Position numbers and translations under genes: made by a program
In this document: in pieces, positions 1 to 10,668 of the stretch
Position numbering within the stretch: position 1 is the stretch's first letter
How the letters are laid out: each line of letters opens with the position of its first letter
NCBI GenBank assembly: GCA_020402865.1
Contig: JADBYT010000026.1
Coordinates: 5,001 to 69,000, forward strand
Length of the DNA stretch: 64,000 nucleotides
Direction of reading: 5' to 3'
DNA from: Bacteroidota bacterium
GTDB lineage: Bacteria > Bacteroidota > Bacteroidia > Palsa-965
The notes under the pieces: generated by a model
What the model was told of the DNA's origin: nothing
What the model saw: the letters and a program-made list of their open reading frames with translations, nothing else
The model's database searches: none

Positions 1-2258
<2,258 letters not shown>

Positions 2259-2319
2259 TTTGGTGCCCACTTTTGGTGTATTTTCTTCCAATATGTTTTT
2301 TATAGAATTGTAAAGATTC

Positions 2320-2429
2320 ATGGTGGCTATAGCATCGGTGATCACCTCTTCCCATATCGAACAGAGAAGTTAAGCCCGATTGCGCAGATGGTACTGCCCT
2401 ACAAGGTGGGAGAGTATGTCGCTGCCAGT
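2320..2429 (+). rRNA. rrf: 5S ribosomal RNA
   Basis: About 110 bases with the 5S core CCCATATCGAACAGAGAAG, the segment TTAAGCCCG and the closing GGTGGGAGAGTATG. The ends TGGTGGCTATAGC and GCTGCCAG can pair as helix I. It lies about 60 bases after 23S and directly before a strong terminator, so it is the last gene of the rRNA operon. Confidence 0.95.
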
Positions 2430-2438
2430 TTTAGATAG

Positions 2439-2470
2439 AAACCCCGGTCATTTGACCGGGGTTTCTTGTT
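2439..2470 (+). terminator. rRNA operon terminator
   Basis: Perfect 11-bp stem (AAACCCCGGTC at 2439-2449 with GACCGGGGTTT at 2454-2464) with a 4-base loop and T-rich 3' side. It lies ten bases after 5S. Confidence 0.9.
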
Positions 2471-2518
2471 TTATACCTTTTTCTGTTTTTACGTCTTTCC
2501 GTTACAATTGCTATTGCC

Positions 2519-2526
2519 TATTTTTG
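2519..2526 (+). promoter_or_regulatory. Promoter -7 element TATTTTTG for the porin gene
   Basis: Exact match to the Bacteroidota -7 consensus TAnnTTTG, twelve bases before the ATG at 2538. With the usual 6-7 base offset to +1 the mRNA leader would be about 5 nt. Because this element lies upstream of 2538, it argues against the longer in-frame start at 2466. Confidence 0.6.
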
Positions 2527-2537
2527 CTCTTCATACT

Positions 2538-4505
2538 ATGAATATCTCCCGATCCCGACTGCTATTTCATCTTTTCATTTTCGGGATAGCTTTTTTCTGT
2601 TCCGTTTCGGCGTTTGCTCAAACTCCTGTAAATAATCGCGTACCGAAAAAAGACACAATTTCGATCCCTGTGGATTCAACCAAGCATTTTCGTTTTCGCG
2701 AAGAAATGTTTGTGGCGGGGGGCGTAATTCCTGAACTTACCCCAATCAAAATAAAACTTGATAATTTTCAGTTTACAGGATTCCGGCATCTGACTCTGGG
2801 TAACTTAGGAGCACCTTCTCTATTACTTCAACTTCCGGGCGTGCCGTTTGAAGCATTCAGAAGCCGCAACAGCAGTTTTTCGTATTTCGGGTACTTTAAC
2901 TTTAACCGTGCATATTATACCTCGGTAAAGCCTTATACATTAATCCGTTACGTAGTAGGGCAGCGAAGGGCAAGTGAAACGGAAGTACTTCACGCTCACA
3001 ACTTTGGCCCTAATTGTAACATCACTTTTGGTTTTTTACGTCAACGGGCTGAGGGATTTTATAACAGGCAGGCCACAAACAACACAAGCGTCAGACTAAA
3101 TGGTTGGTATTGGTCGCCGGCAAACAGGTATGCTTTGACGGCTGATTTTTACTGGACAGGTCACGATGCCCAGGAGAACGGAGGAATTCGGTCAGTTTCT
3201 TCGTTTGAAAATACGCAGCAGCTCGATCGAAAGCTGGTGGCTGTGAACTTGTTTGATTCAGAAACAAGGCAGCGAGAAAGAAGTGGACGAGTGAAGCAGT
3301 ATTTTGCTTTTGGAAAAGTTGTGGATACACTGGTTTTTCGTGGCGACAGCCTTGATGAACGTGATACGGTAAAAATTAAATATAGAATCAGACCGCGGAC
3401 AGCATTTACGCATACACTTCGTTTCAGTGATGAGTCGTGGTGGTTTTCTTCGGGAACTTCTGATACTGCATATTTTGATGCTGTTTTTCGCGATAGTGCT
3501 CAAACGCTTGATTCAACCGGTTTGTGGCGGTTGAGTAATGCAATTGCAATTGAGCTTTTTCCTGCCTGGAAGCAAACTATTTTTCCTATATCGGGTTCGG
3601 CAGGACTCCGGCATGAAATAGGGAGGCTGCGAAACGACACTATCCGGCATGATTTTCAGAATGTATTTCTGGAGGCTGTAGCGCGGATTGCAGATAAAAA
3701 GTCATCTATGCTGCGAATGATAGAAGCTGGAGGCTGGTATGGTTTGGCCGGAGAGAACGCCGGCGACTTTAAGTTTTCAGTGACTGCAGCAGATCGGACT
3801 ATTTTATGGAAAAAATGGGTGCTTCAGGCTTCGGCAGATGTGTCGCAAACTTTACCCGTTTTTTTGACGCGGCATTTTTCGGGTAATCATTACCGCTGGA
3901 AAAATGAATTTGTGAAGGAAGGTGTACTTCGAGCCGGCCTCTCGGCTATGTATGGTACAAAAAACTTCTCGTGGGTACAGCTTGCTGCCGATCTGTTCAG
4001 TTACAGCCGTCCGGTGTATTTTAACAGTAACAGTATGCCGACTCAGCTCAACGGTTCGATTCAGGCATTGCAGGTGTCGCTTTCACATTTGTTGAACCTG
4101 AACGCGTTTCATATGCGTGGCTCGATTACGTGGAATAATTTGCCTGAAGCAGCAGTAATCAGACTGCCGGAGTTTGTGGTGCGTCAGTCGTTTTATTTCG
4201 ATTTCAGGCTGTTTAAACGGGCACTGCAAATGCAGGCAGGTATTGATGCCGAATGGTTTTCCGGCTATTTAGCTCAGGCCTACAATCCCAATCTGGCGCA
4301 GTTTTACCTGCAAGACAGCCAGGAAATTGGTAATTATCTTTATTTCGATCCGTGGCTAAGTATTCGTATAAAACCGGTTCGTGTGTTCATTAAAGCTGAT
4401 CATGTGAATGCTGGTTTATTTGGCCGTAAATACTATATCGCGCCGTTATATCCACACAATGATCTGGCATTGCGCTTTGGGATTTCGTGGGTGTTTAACG
4501 ATTAA
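2538..4505 (+). CDS. Putative outer-membrane porin (Porin_10-like)
   Basis: This encodes a 655-residue exported protein. A signal peptide covers residues 1-27 (cleavage after ...SAFA). The rest has alternating aromatic/polar strands and many Tyr, Phe, Arg and Asn, as in large beta-barrels, and ends in a strand finishing SWVFND. The early part (LDNFQFTGFRHLTLGNLGAP) resembles the Bacteroidota family annotated as putative porin. Function would be diffusion across the outer membrane; no substrate can be named. ATG 2538 was chosen over an in-frame TTG at 2466 because only 2538 gives a proper signal peptide and lies after the promoter. The gene is monocistronic, between the rRNA terminator and a bidirectional terminator. 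Confidence 0.75.
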   Translation: MNISRSRLLFHLFIFGIAFFCSVSAFAQTPVNNRVPKKDTISIPVDSTKHFRFREEMFVAGGVIPELTPIKIKLDNFQFTGFRHLTLGNLGAPSLLLQLPGVPFEAFRSRNSSFSYFGYFNFNRAYYTSVKPYTLIRYVVGQRRASETEVLHAHNFGPNCNITFGFLRQRAEGFYNRQATNNTSVRLNGWYWSPANRYALTADFYWTGHDAQENGGIRSVSSFENTQQLDRKLVAVNLFDSETRQRERSGRVKQYFAFGKVVDTLVFRGDSLDERDTVKIKYRIRPRTAFTHTLRFSDESWWFSSGTSDTAYFDAVFRDSAQTLDSTGLWRLSNAIAIELFPAWKQTIFPISGSAGLRHEIGRLRNDTIRHDFQNVFLEAVARIADKKSSMLRMIEAGGWYGLAGENAGDFKFSVTAADRTILWKKWVLQASADVSQTLPVFLTRHFSGNHYRWKNEFVKEGVLRAGLSAMYGTKNFSWVQLAADLFSYSRPVYFNSNSMPTQLNGSIQALQVSLSHLLNLNAFHMRGSITWNNLPEAAVIRLPEFVVRQSFYFDFRLFKRALQMQAGIDAEWFSGYLAQAYNPNLAQFYLQDSQEIGNYLYFDPWLSIRIKPVRVFIKADHVNAGLFGRKYYIAPLYPHNDLALRFGISWVFND

Positions 4506-4552
4506 AATATTAGTATTTATTCACTGATACAGATTTTCAAAAATCATTATCC

Positions 4553-4590
4553 AAAAAAAACGTCCGGTAAAATTCTGCCGGACGTTTTTT
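4553..4590. terminator. Bidirectional terminator between convergent genes
   Basis: Stem CGTCCGG (4561-4567) with CCGGACG (4578-4584), flanked by A8 on the left and T6 on the right, so it can work for the porin gene (+) and the cupin gene (-). Confidence 0.85.
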
Positions 4591-4595
4591 GTATT

Positions 4596-5825
4596 TCACA
4601 CAATTTTTCTGTTTAGCCATTGTTCTCTAATTATCTCCCTGAATTGCATAAAGTCGCAGTCTGAACCGGGCGTATAGCTTTCGATTTTCTCTTCGGCACC
4701 GATGTAGTCAAAGAATCCGTAATGCCCGGTGTCGTCTGCATCATACATATAACATTGTATGGTTATACAGGTTGGGCCCTGGGGGTTAGGATTAATGAGT
4801 TGGTGAAACTGATTTAGAGTGGGACTAATCCAGGTGATATCGTCTTTGCGAAAAACAGCACCTTCGGGGTTGTAGGTTTTTGCTGCACCGAGATAGGCGT
4901 AGAGATGTACTTTTATTTCGCCATGAAGTACTCTGATCAACGCGTTAGCGCCGGCATGGTTGTGTATGCTGCTGAAACTGCCGGGAGGCCACACTTCCAT
5001 TACATAGGGAATTCCAGGCGACTCACCGCCGTTCTGACCAAGTGTGATGCGGAGATAGATTTGTTTGGAAAGTCCGGCCGGCTTTTTATCGCTTTTATCT
5101 TTCAGTGTTTCATAACACCAGCAGCCGGGGGTGGCAATGTTGTATTCAATGGCTTCTGCAAAATCAGGGAATTCTTCATCATTTAGAATAAATTTTTCCC
5201 CAGCCACATTTTCATACAACTTCTGTCCGATGCTGTTCAGATTTGCTTTGGGCATAAATGCCGACGTAGCGATATCTTTCATGGTCAGCTCATCCATGCC
5301 TTTTACCTTTAGCGGTACATTTTGCTGAACCGGATCGCGGAGCAGGCGCAACGGTTGTATGAATGCCGGATTGAAATTGTAGTCGGAAAGGCTTTGAAGA
5401 AATGCGCCGGTGTCTTTGGACGGGAAAAAATATTCGAACATCATCGTTTCGAGCCGGGCCTCACCTACTCCAAAGCGGTAACAATGATTGTTTGCATCAA
5501 GACTTACCCACCAGAATGCGTTTTTATCTGTAGTTAGTCCTTTGGCTGTTTCGAATAAAACCTGTGTGTTTTGTGCTTTGTAGCGCAGCAGTTTGATAAA
5601 GCCGATATTTAGAATGAGTCGTAATCCTTCGGTGTTATCGGTATTACTGAAAGATAGTTCGGTAGAAAAGCCTGGTGTTACTGGTGTTTTAAATTTGAAG
5701 ATAAGCACACCCTGCCCGGCAATCAGGAATTTATTGGCAGCGCCGGGAGCTGATGCGCGCAGCGTCTGTGGTTGTCTGAAACGTACTTCGCGTGTAATAC
5801 TCTGGTTGGGATTGGAATGTGACAT
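4596..5825 (-). CDS. Cysteine dioxygenase-like cupin protein with N-terminal extension
   Basis: A 409-residue protein. The C-terminal 140 residues are a cupin of cysteine dioxygenase type I: HxH motif in SIHNHAGANALIRVLHGE (His288, His290) and a third ligand candidate His341 in QFHQL, the three-His iron site of that family. Known members oxidise cysteine to cysteine sulfinate with O2. The Cys that forms the Cys-Tyr cofactor in mammalian enzymes is Ala/Gly here, as in many bacterial homologues. The first 260 residues are not part of a normal CDO (about 200 residues in total) and match nothing I recognise. It is predicted to be cytoplasmic, with no signal peptide. Substrate could be another thiol. 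Confidence 0.7.
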   Translation of the reverse strand: MSHSNPNQSITREVRFRQPQTLRASAPGAANKFLIAGQGVLIFKFKTPVTPGFSTELSFSNTDNTEGLRLILNIGFIKLLRYKAQNTQVLFETAKGLTTDKNAFWWVSLDANNHCYRFGVGEARLETMMFEYFFPSKDTGAFLQSLSDYNFNPAFIQPLRLLRDPVQQNVPLKVKGMDELTMKDIATSAFMPKANLNSIGQKLYENVAGEKFILNDEEFPDFAEAIEYNIATPGCWCYETLKDKSDKKPAGLSKQIYLRITLGQNGGESPGIPYVMEVWPPGSFSSIHNHAGANALIRVLHGEIKVHLYAYLGAAKTYNPEGAVFRKDDITWISPTLNQFHQLINPNPQGPTCITIQCYMYDADDTGHYGFFDYIGAEEKIESYTPGSDCDFMQFREIIREQWLNRKIV

Positions 5826-6008
5826 AATTGGGTTATTGTGTTTAAAACAGACGATAAAGAACTAAAAAAATACACTTTTTCTTTCAGGTAGTTTTACCTG
5901 AAAGATGAGGGAATTGAATTTGAAATTGTAATTGAAAAGGAGGGGGGCTCGGAACGTGTTATCTGCAACCGGTATTTTCTTGCTGAACGAACAGGGATAA
6001 AATTCAGG

Positions 6009-7268
6009 CTATACCATTTTTTGTAGTTGAGAAAGAGCGAGTTGTGTAGCGCCTTTATGTTGCTGGACGTAATGCCCGGCTTTTTTTCCGGCCTGAGAAG
6101 AAAATCCGGTATCGGAGAGAATTTCGGCTAATATTTGCTTCAGCGAGTTTTCATCATTCACGGCAAAGCCGCCACCACAGCTAAGCAGCCCTAATGCTTC
6201 GTTAAATTTCTGATGTCTTGGGCCAAAAATTACGGGCACATTCCACACCGCGGCTTCGAGGGTATTGTGAATGCTTTTGCCAAAACCGCCGCCAATGTAG
6301 GCGGCTTGACCAAAGCCGTATAGTGCTGACAGCATGCCGATATTATCAACAATAAGAACGGTTGCTGAGGTTGCTGTTTGAGGCGTGGCTGCTGAAAAGC
6401 GGATGATGGAAGCAGGGGGGAGTTTTTCCTGAGCAAGCAGTTTTTCGATTTGCTGCAAATGTGTTTCGCCCAGTTCGTGCGGGGCGATGAGGAGTTTCCA
6501 TTTTGAGAGTAAGTATGGTGCCAGTGCCGGGATGAGCAACTGTTCATCGGCAGGCCAGGTGCTGCCGGCCACAAACACGCTGGCATTTGCCGCAAAGGCT
6601 TCGGCTACCGGGATGCTGCGCGATTGAGCGGCAATATCAGCCACCCGGTCGAATCGCGGATCGCCACCGCGACTGAGGTGTGTAATGCCAATTCCACGCA
6701 GCAGTTTTTCCGATTGTTCATCCTGCACAAAAACGTGTGTATATCCCTGCAGCGCCTCTCTGAAAATGCCGCCCCAGGGCTTAAAAAACGCCTGCGAAGG
6801 CCTGAAAATGCCAGCTACAAGAATGTGTGGCACCTGGCGTGCGCGCAATTCATTGAGGTGATTGAGCCAGAATTCGTATTTGATGAAAATGGCCGCTTGT
6901 GGTTTTACCAGCTCTGCAAATTTCCGGGCATTGGCAGGCGTATCGGCGGGAAGGTAACAGATGATGTCGGCCCCGGTATAGTTTTTTCTTACTTCGAATC
7001 CGGAGGGGGAGAAAAAAGTGAGTAACAGCCGGTGGCCGGGCTTTTCGCGGCGCAGTGCTTCGAGAATGGGGCGGCCCTGCTCAAACTCACCAAGCGAAGC
7101 GCAATGCATCCAGATTACCGGCTCATCGCTGCCTGCGAGTTTGGCGGCAAGTTGCTGTTGCCAGTTGCGGCGGCCGTTTACCCAGAGGCGGGCTTTGGGT
7201 ACAAACCATGCGGCAATGCCAATGGCTGCGCGGTAAAGCAGAATGCTAAGCGTGTACAGTGCCCGCAT
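6009..7268 (-). CDS. waaA: 3-deoxy-D-manno-octulosonic acid (Kdo) transferase
   Basis: A 419-residue protein. It transfers Kdo from CMP-Kdo to lipid IVA in lipopolysaccharide core synthesis, at the inner face of the inner membrane. Seen: an N-terminal hydrophobic anchor (LYTLSILLYRAAIGIAAW), the GT30 motif with the catalytic Glu in HCASLGEFEQGRP, the KYEFW segment, and the C-terminal donor site with YIGGGFGKSIHNTLEAAVW. ATG 7268 (MRALYTL) is chosen over an upstream in-frame start at 7355, because the family begins with this membrane segment. The gene lies 7 bases after the stop of the small outer-membrane protein gene (7276-8034), so the two are likely co-transcribed. Confidence 0.93.
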   Translation of the reverse strand: MRALYTLSILLYRAAIGIAAWFVPKARLWVNGRRNWQQQLAAKLAGSDEPVIWMHCASLGEFEQGRPILEALRREKPGHRLLLTFFSPSGFEVRKNYTGADIICYLPADTPANARKFAELVKPQAAIFIKYEFWLNHLNELRARQVPHILVAGIFRPSQAFFKPWGGIFREALQGYTHVFVQDEQSEKLLRGIGITHLSRGGDPRFDRVADIAAQSRSIPVAEAFAANASVFVAGSTWPADEQLLIPALAPYLLSKWKLLIAPHELGETHLQQIEKLLAQEKLPPASIIRFSAATPQTATSATVLIVDNIGMLSALYGFGQAAYIGGGFGKSIHNTLEAAVWNVPVIFGPRHQKFNEALGLLSCGGGFAVNDENSLKQILAEILSDTGFSSQAGKKAGHYVQQHKGATQLALSQLQKMV

Positions 7269-7275
7269 AAAGAAA

Positions 7276-8034
7276 TCAGTAGTAGTAGTAATCGCGTGCC
7301 GGGCGGCGGTAAATTGGAATGTTCCAGCCCACACGTATGCCCCAGAGCAGGTCAACCCGCTGCTGCGTATCGGGCCGCATCAGATCATAATCCCACGAAC
7401 GCATGCTGCGTGTGAAGCCTTGCATACATTCAATGCCAGCAAAAAAGTTAACCCGCTTCTTACGCCCCTGAAACCAGTAGCCCAGAAATTCCTGCGTAAG
7501 AAACCCGCCGGTAAGACGATCATAGCCTTTCAGGTATTGGTCGCTGAGCGGAGGCGTAAGGCTGCCGTTGTCGATGATGCGTATGCGATGCTGGATATAG
7601 CCTACACCGCCGGTAAGCATGAGGCCTGAGTTTTTATTAAGACCAAAAGCTTTCGGGAAAATTTTACCTGCAGAAATGCTGAGAGTAAATCCGCGCTGGT
7701 AAAGCTGCACATCGGAGTATTTTCCTTCTTTATTTATTACCAGTCCGTCGCTGGTGGCAATACTGTCGAGGATGCCGGTTTCTCTAAGGTTTTGTCCGAA
7801 CATATAGCCCCATTGCATCCCGAACCAGTAGTTTTTTTTTGTTTTGCCCCAGAACGATGCACCTGCACTGGAATTATTGCCAAAACGCAGGGCAAGATCA
7901 CCTCCGGGCATTTGTGCGGCATACGAAAAGCCGAAGCCAACACAGCTTACTGTGGAGTCTTTAACATTTTGCTGGGCCTGTGCCGCTGAAAAAGCGGTTA
8001 GTGCCATAAGCGTTAAAAGCAGGTGTCGGATCAT
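7276..8034 (-). CDS. Outer-membrane beta-barrel protein, unknown function
   Basis: A 252-residue exported protein. The signal peptide ends ...FSAAQA. The mature part has alternating beta strands rich in Gly, Tyr and Phe (FGFSYAAQMPGGDLALRFG, YWFGMQWGYMFGQ), typical of small 8-12-strand barrels; the tail is RDYYYY. No known family recognised. The start at 8034 is supported by the signal peptide and by a TATCTTTA element directly upstream. It is probably the first gene of a two-gene unit with waaA, which suggests an envelope role. Confidence 0.65.
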   Translation of the reverse strand: MIRHLLLTLMALTAFSAAQAQQNVKDSTVSCVGFGFSYAAQMPGGDLALRFGNNSSAGASFWGKTKKNYWFGMQWGYMFGQNLRETGILDSIATSDGLVINKEGKYSDVQLYQRGFTLSISAGKIFPKAFGLNKNSGLMLTGGVGYIQHRIRIIDNGSLTPPLSDQYLKGYDRLTGGFLTQEFLGYWFQGRKKRVNFFAGIECMQGFTRSMRSWDYDLMRPDTQQRVDLLWGIRVGWNIPIYRRPARDYYYY

Positions 8035-8040
8035 TGTTTG

Positions 8041-8048
8041 TAAAGATA
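8041..8048 (-). promoter_or_regulatory. Promoter -7 element TATCTTTA (minus strand)
   Basis: One mismatch to TAnnTTTG. It ends 7 bases before the ATG at 8034, so +1 would fall on the start codon itself (leaderless mRNA). Confidence 0.4.
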
Positions 8049-8102
8049 TGCAAAAACGCATCCTGAAAGGGAAGTAAGCACCTGCGGGCGGGCGAAAATG
8101 CC

Positions 8103-8143
8103 TATCTTCGTGCCGTTTTCCGCAGTTGAAATAATGGCGGAAA
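8103..8143 (+). promoter_or_regulatory. Promoter TATCTTCG and 5' hairpin of the nucleotide-sugar operon
   Basis: The TATCTTCG element (8103-8110) is one mismatch from TAnnTTTG. Predicted +1 near 8117 coincides with the left arm TTTCCGC (8117-8123) of an inverted repeat whose right arm GCGGAAA is at 8137-8143. The leader to the ATG at 8179 would be about 62 nt, clearly longer than at other promoters in this window. Confidence 0.4.
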
Positions 8144-8178
8144 GGTAAATCATCGTTCACGTTATTGCTACCGGCATT

Positions 8179-9321
8179 ATGCAACAGGCAACGAAAAAAA
8201 TACAAATGGTCGATTTGCTCGGCCAGTATGAACATATACAGGCAGAAATTGATGCTGCAGTTCTCGGTGTTATCCGTTCTTCGGCTTACATCAACGGGCC
8301 TGAGGTAAAAGAGTTTAAGGCCGAACTGGAAGCCTATCTCGGTGTAAAGCACGTAATTCCCTGCGCCAATGGTACCGATGCCTTGCAAATTGCCATGATG
8401 GCGCTTGGCCTCAAGCCGGGCGATGAGGTAATTACTGCCAACTTCACCTACGTAGCCACTGCCGAAGTAATTGCCCTGCTTGGCTTAACGCCGGTACTGG
8501 TTGATGTATATCCCGGCACGATGGATATTGACGTGGAAGCCATTGAGCGTGCCATTACACCCAAAACCAAAGCCATTGTACCCGTGCACCTCTTTGGTCA
8601 GTGTGCCGATATGGAACGCATAATGAAACTGGCCGAAAAGCACAACCTCTTTGTAATTGAAGATACTGCTCAGGCCATTGGTTCAGATTATACATTCAGT
8701 GACGGGCGTAAAGCCAAAGCCGGCACCATTGGTACAATTGGCTGTACATCGTTTTTCCCTTCAAAAAACTTAGGCTGCTACGGCGACGGCGGCGCCATTT
8801 ATACCCACAGCGACGAGCTGGCCGATAAAATGCGCATGATTGCCAATCACGGCCAGAGCGTGCAGTATTACCACGATTCAATTGGTGTAAACTCGCGTCT
8901 CGACAGTATTCAGGCAGCCATATTGCGTATCAAGCTTCGTCATCTCGATAACTATGCTGCCGCACGTAACCGCGCAGCAGCGTGGTATGATTCGCACCTG
9001 GGCAATCATCCTAAACTCACCATTCCGGCCCGTGTTAAGCACAGCGATCATGTATTTCACCAATATACGCTTCAGCTGAAAGGCACAGATCGTCAGGCTT
9101 TCCGCGATTTTATGGCTGAGCGCGGTATTCCTACCATGATTTACTATCCGGTGCCGCTGCATTTGCAGAAAGCATACCGCGATGAGCGTTACCGCGAAGG
9201 TGATTTTCCGGTTACCGAACAACTTTGCGCTTCGGTAGTATCCCTCCCCATTCATACCGAACTCGACGAAACCACACTGCAGTTTATTACCGACAGTGTG
9301 CTTGAGTTTGTGAACCGATAA
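8179..9321 (+). CDS. wbpE: DegT/DnrJ/EryC1/StrS-family sugar aminotransferase (WbpE/WlbC-like)
   Basis: A 380-residue PLP enzyme. Seen: the DegT-family N-terminus (IQMVDLLGQYEHIQAEID), PLP-phosphate segment ANGTDALQIA, EDTAQAIGSDY, and the PLP lysine Lys196 in FFPSKNLGCYGDGGA. Family knowledge: WbpE/WlbC converts UDP-3-keto-GlcNAcA to the 3-amino sugar. The other three enzymes of that route (WbpA-, WbpB- and WbpD-like) are at 14071-16993, which makes this assignment likely; other sugar aminotransferases of the family remain possible. It is the first gene of a run with ugd (24-base gap) and uxs. Confidence 0.85.
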   Translation: MQQATKKIQMVDLLGQYEHIQAEIDAAVLGVIRSSAYINGPEVKEFKAELEAYLGVKHVIPCANGTDALQIAMMALGLKPGDEVITANFTYVATAEVIALLGLTPVLVDVYPGTMDIDVEAIERAITPKTKAIVPVHLFGQCADMERIMKLAEKHNLFVIEDTAQAIGSDYTFSDGRKAKAGTIGTIGCTSFFPSKNLGCYGDGGAIYTHSDELADKMRMIANHGQSVQYYHDSIGVNSRLDSIQAAILRIKLRHLDNYAAARNRAAAWYDSHLGNHPKLTIPARVKHSDHVFHQYTLQLKGTDRQAFRDFMAERGIPTMIYYPVPLHLQKAYRDERYREGDFPVTEQLCASVVSLPIHTELDETTLQFITDSVLEFVNR

Positions 9322-9345
9322 CTGACACTCCTTTTACAGAACGAT

Positions 9346-10659
9346 ATGAATATTGCAGTAGTAGGCACCGGCTATGTCGGTCTGGTTACCGGCACTTGTC
9401 TGGCCGAAACCGGAAATCATGTAATCTGCGTGGACATTGATGCCGCTAAGGTGGAGAAGATGCGCAACGGTATCATTCCCATTTACGAGCCGCACCTTGA
9501 TGTGCTTTTCGAACGTAACATCAAACAAAACCGGTTGCAGTTTACCACTAACCTGGAGCAGGCTATTGAAAAAGCGCAGATTATTTTTCTGGCGCTGCCC
9601 ACCCCTCCGGGTGAAGACGGGTCTGCTGATCTTTCCTACGTATTGGGCGTGGCAAAACAGCTGGGTAATCTGATGAAGGAATACAAAATTGTGGTGGATA
9701 AAAGCACTGTGCCTGTAGGTACGGCCGAAAAAGTACACGCCGCCATTGCCGAAAACTGTAAAACCGATTTTGACGTGGTTTCGAATCCCGAATTTCTTCG
9801 TGAGGGATTTGCAGTAGATGATTTCCTGAAACCGGATCGTGTGGTGATTGGTACCAGCAGTGAGCGTGCCCGCAAACTCATGGAAGAGCTTTACAAGCCA
9901 TACGTGCGTCAGGGCAATCCGATTATTTTCATGGACGAAAAATCGGCTGAGCTTACCAAGTATGCTGCCAATGCATTTCTGGCCACCAAGATTACATTCA
10001 TGAACGAAATAGCCAACCTCTGTGAGCGTGTTGGCGCTGATGTGGATAAGGTGCGCATTGGTATTGGCTCTGACGATCGCATCGGTAAACGCTTTTTGTT
10101 TCCCGGCATTGGTTACGGCGGAAGCTGTTTTCCGAAAGATGTGCAGGCGCTTGCCCGCTCAGCTTCTGAAGTAAATCAGGAAATGCGCATTCTGGAAGCT
10201 GTAATGAGCATTAACGAAAAGCAAAAAACAATTATTCTGCCCAAGCTCAACCGTTATTTCGATGGTAACCTTAGCGGGAAGAAAATTGCCATCTGGGGCC
10301 TGGCGTTTAAGCCGGATACAGATGATATACGCGAAGCTCCGGCGCTGTACATAATTGACGAGTTGCTCAAAGCCGGCGCTTCAGTTGCTGCTTATGATCC
10401 GGAGGCAATGGATAATGTAAGCAAACAGCTGAACGGCAAAATTGAATTCGGTATGGATGAATATGCCGTGCTGCAGGGCGCTGATGCATTGGTTATCTGC
10501 ACCGAGTGGAGCCTGTTTCGCACACCCGATTTTGCACGCATGAAAGGACTGCTGAAAAATGCTGCCATTTTTGATGGCCGTAATCTTTACGGACTTGATC
10601 AGATGGAAGAAAACGGATTTTATTACGCCAGCATCGGCCGCGCCGTTGTACTCAACTAA
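9346..10659 (+). CDS. ugd: UDP-glucose 6-dehydrogenase
   Basis: A 437-residue enzyme oxidising UDP-glucose to UDP-glucuronate with 2 NAD+. Seen: N-terminal Rossmann motif VVGTGYVGLVTGTCLAETG, PTPPGEDGSADLS, central helix with EIANLCERVGADV, catalytic Cys261 in GYGGSCFPKDVQAL, and C-terminal Rossmann domain starting near AIWGLAFKPDTDDIREAP. Length is normal. The product is the substrate of the UDP-xylose synthase encoded 9 bases downstream. Confidence 0.95.
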   Translation: MNIAVVGTGYVGLVTGTCLAETGNHVICVDIDAAKVEKMRNGIIPIYEPHLDVLFERNIKQNRLQFTTNLEQAIEKAQIIFLALPTPPGEDGSADLSYVLGVAKQLGNLMKEYKIVVDKSTVPVGTAEKVHAAIAENCKTDFDVVSNPEFLREGFAVDDFLKPDRVVIGTSSERARKLMEELYKPYVRQGNPIIFMDEKSAELTKYAANAFLATKITFMNEIANLCERVGADVDKVRIGIGSDDRIGKRFLFPGIGYGGSCFPKDVQALARSASEVNQEMRILEAVMSINEKQKTIILPKLNRYFDGNLSGKKIAIWGLAFKPDTDDIREAPALYIIDELLKAGASVAAYDPEAMDNVSKQLNGKIEFGMDEYAVLQGADALVICTEWSLFRTPDFARMKGLLKNAAIFDGRNLYGLDQMEENGFYYASIGRAVVLN

Positions 10660-10668
10660 GCATTACGT

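Noticed and set aside
8035-8388. N-terminal extension of the small outer-membrane protein gene up to 8388
   Set aside because: It would overlap the divergent aminotransferase gene and hide the signal peptide; a promoter-like element lies directly before 8034.
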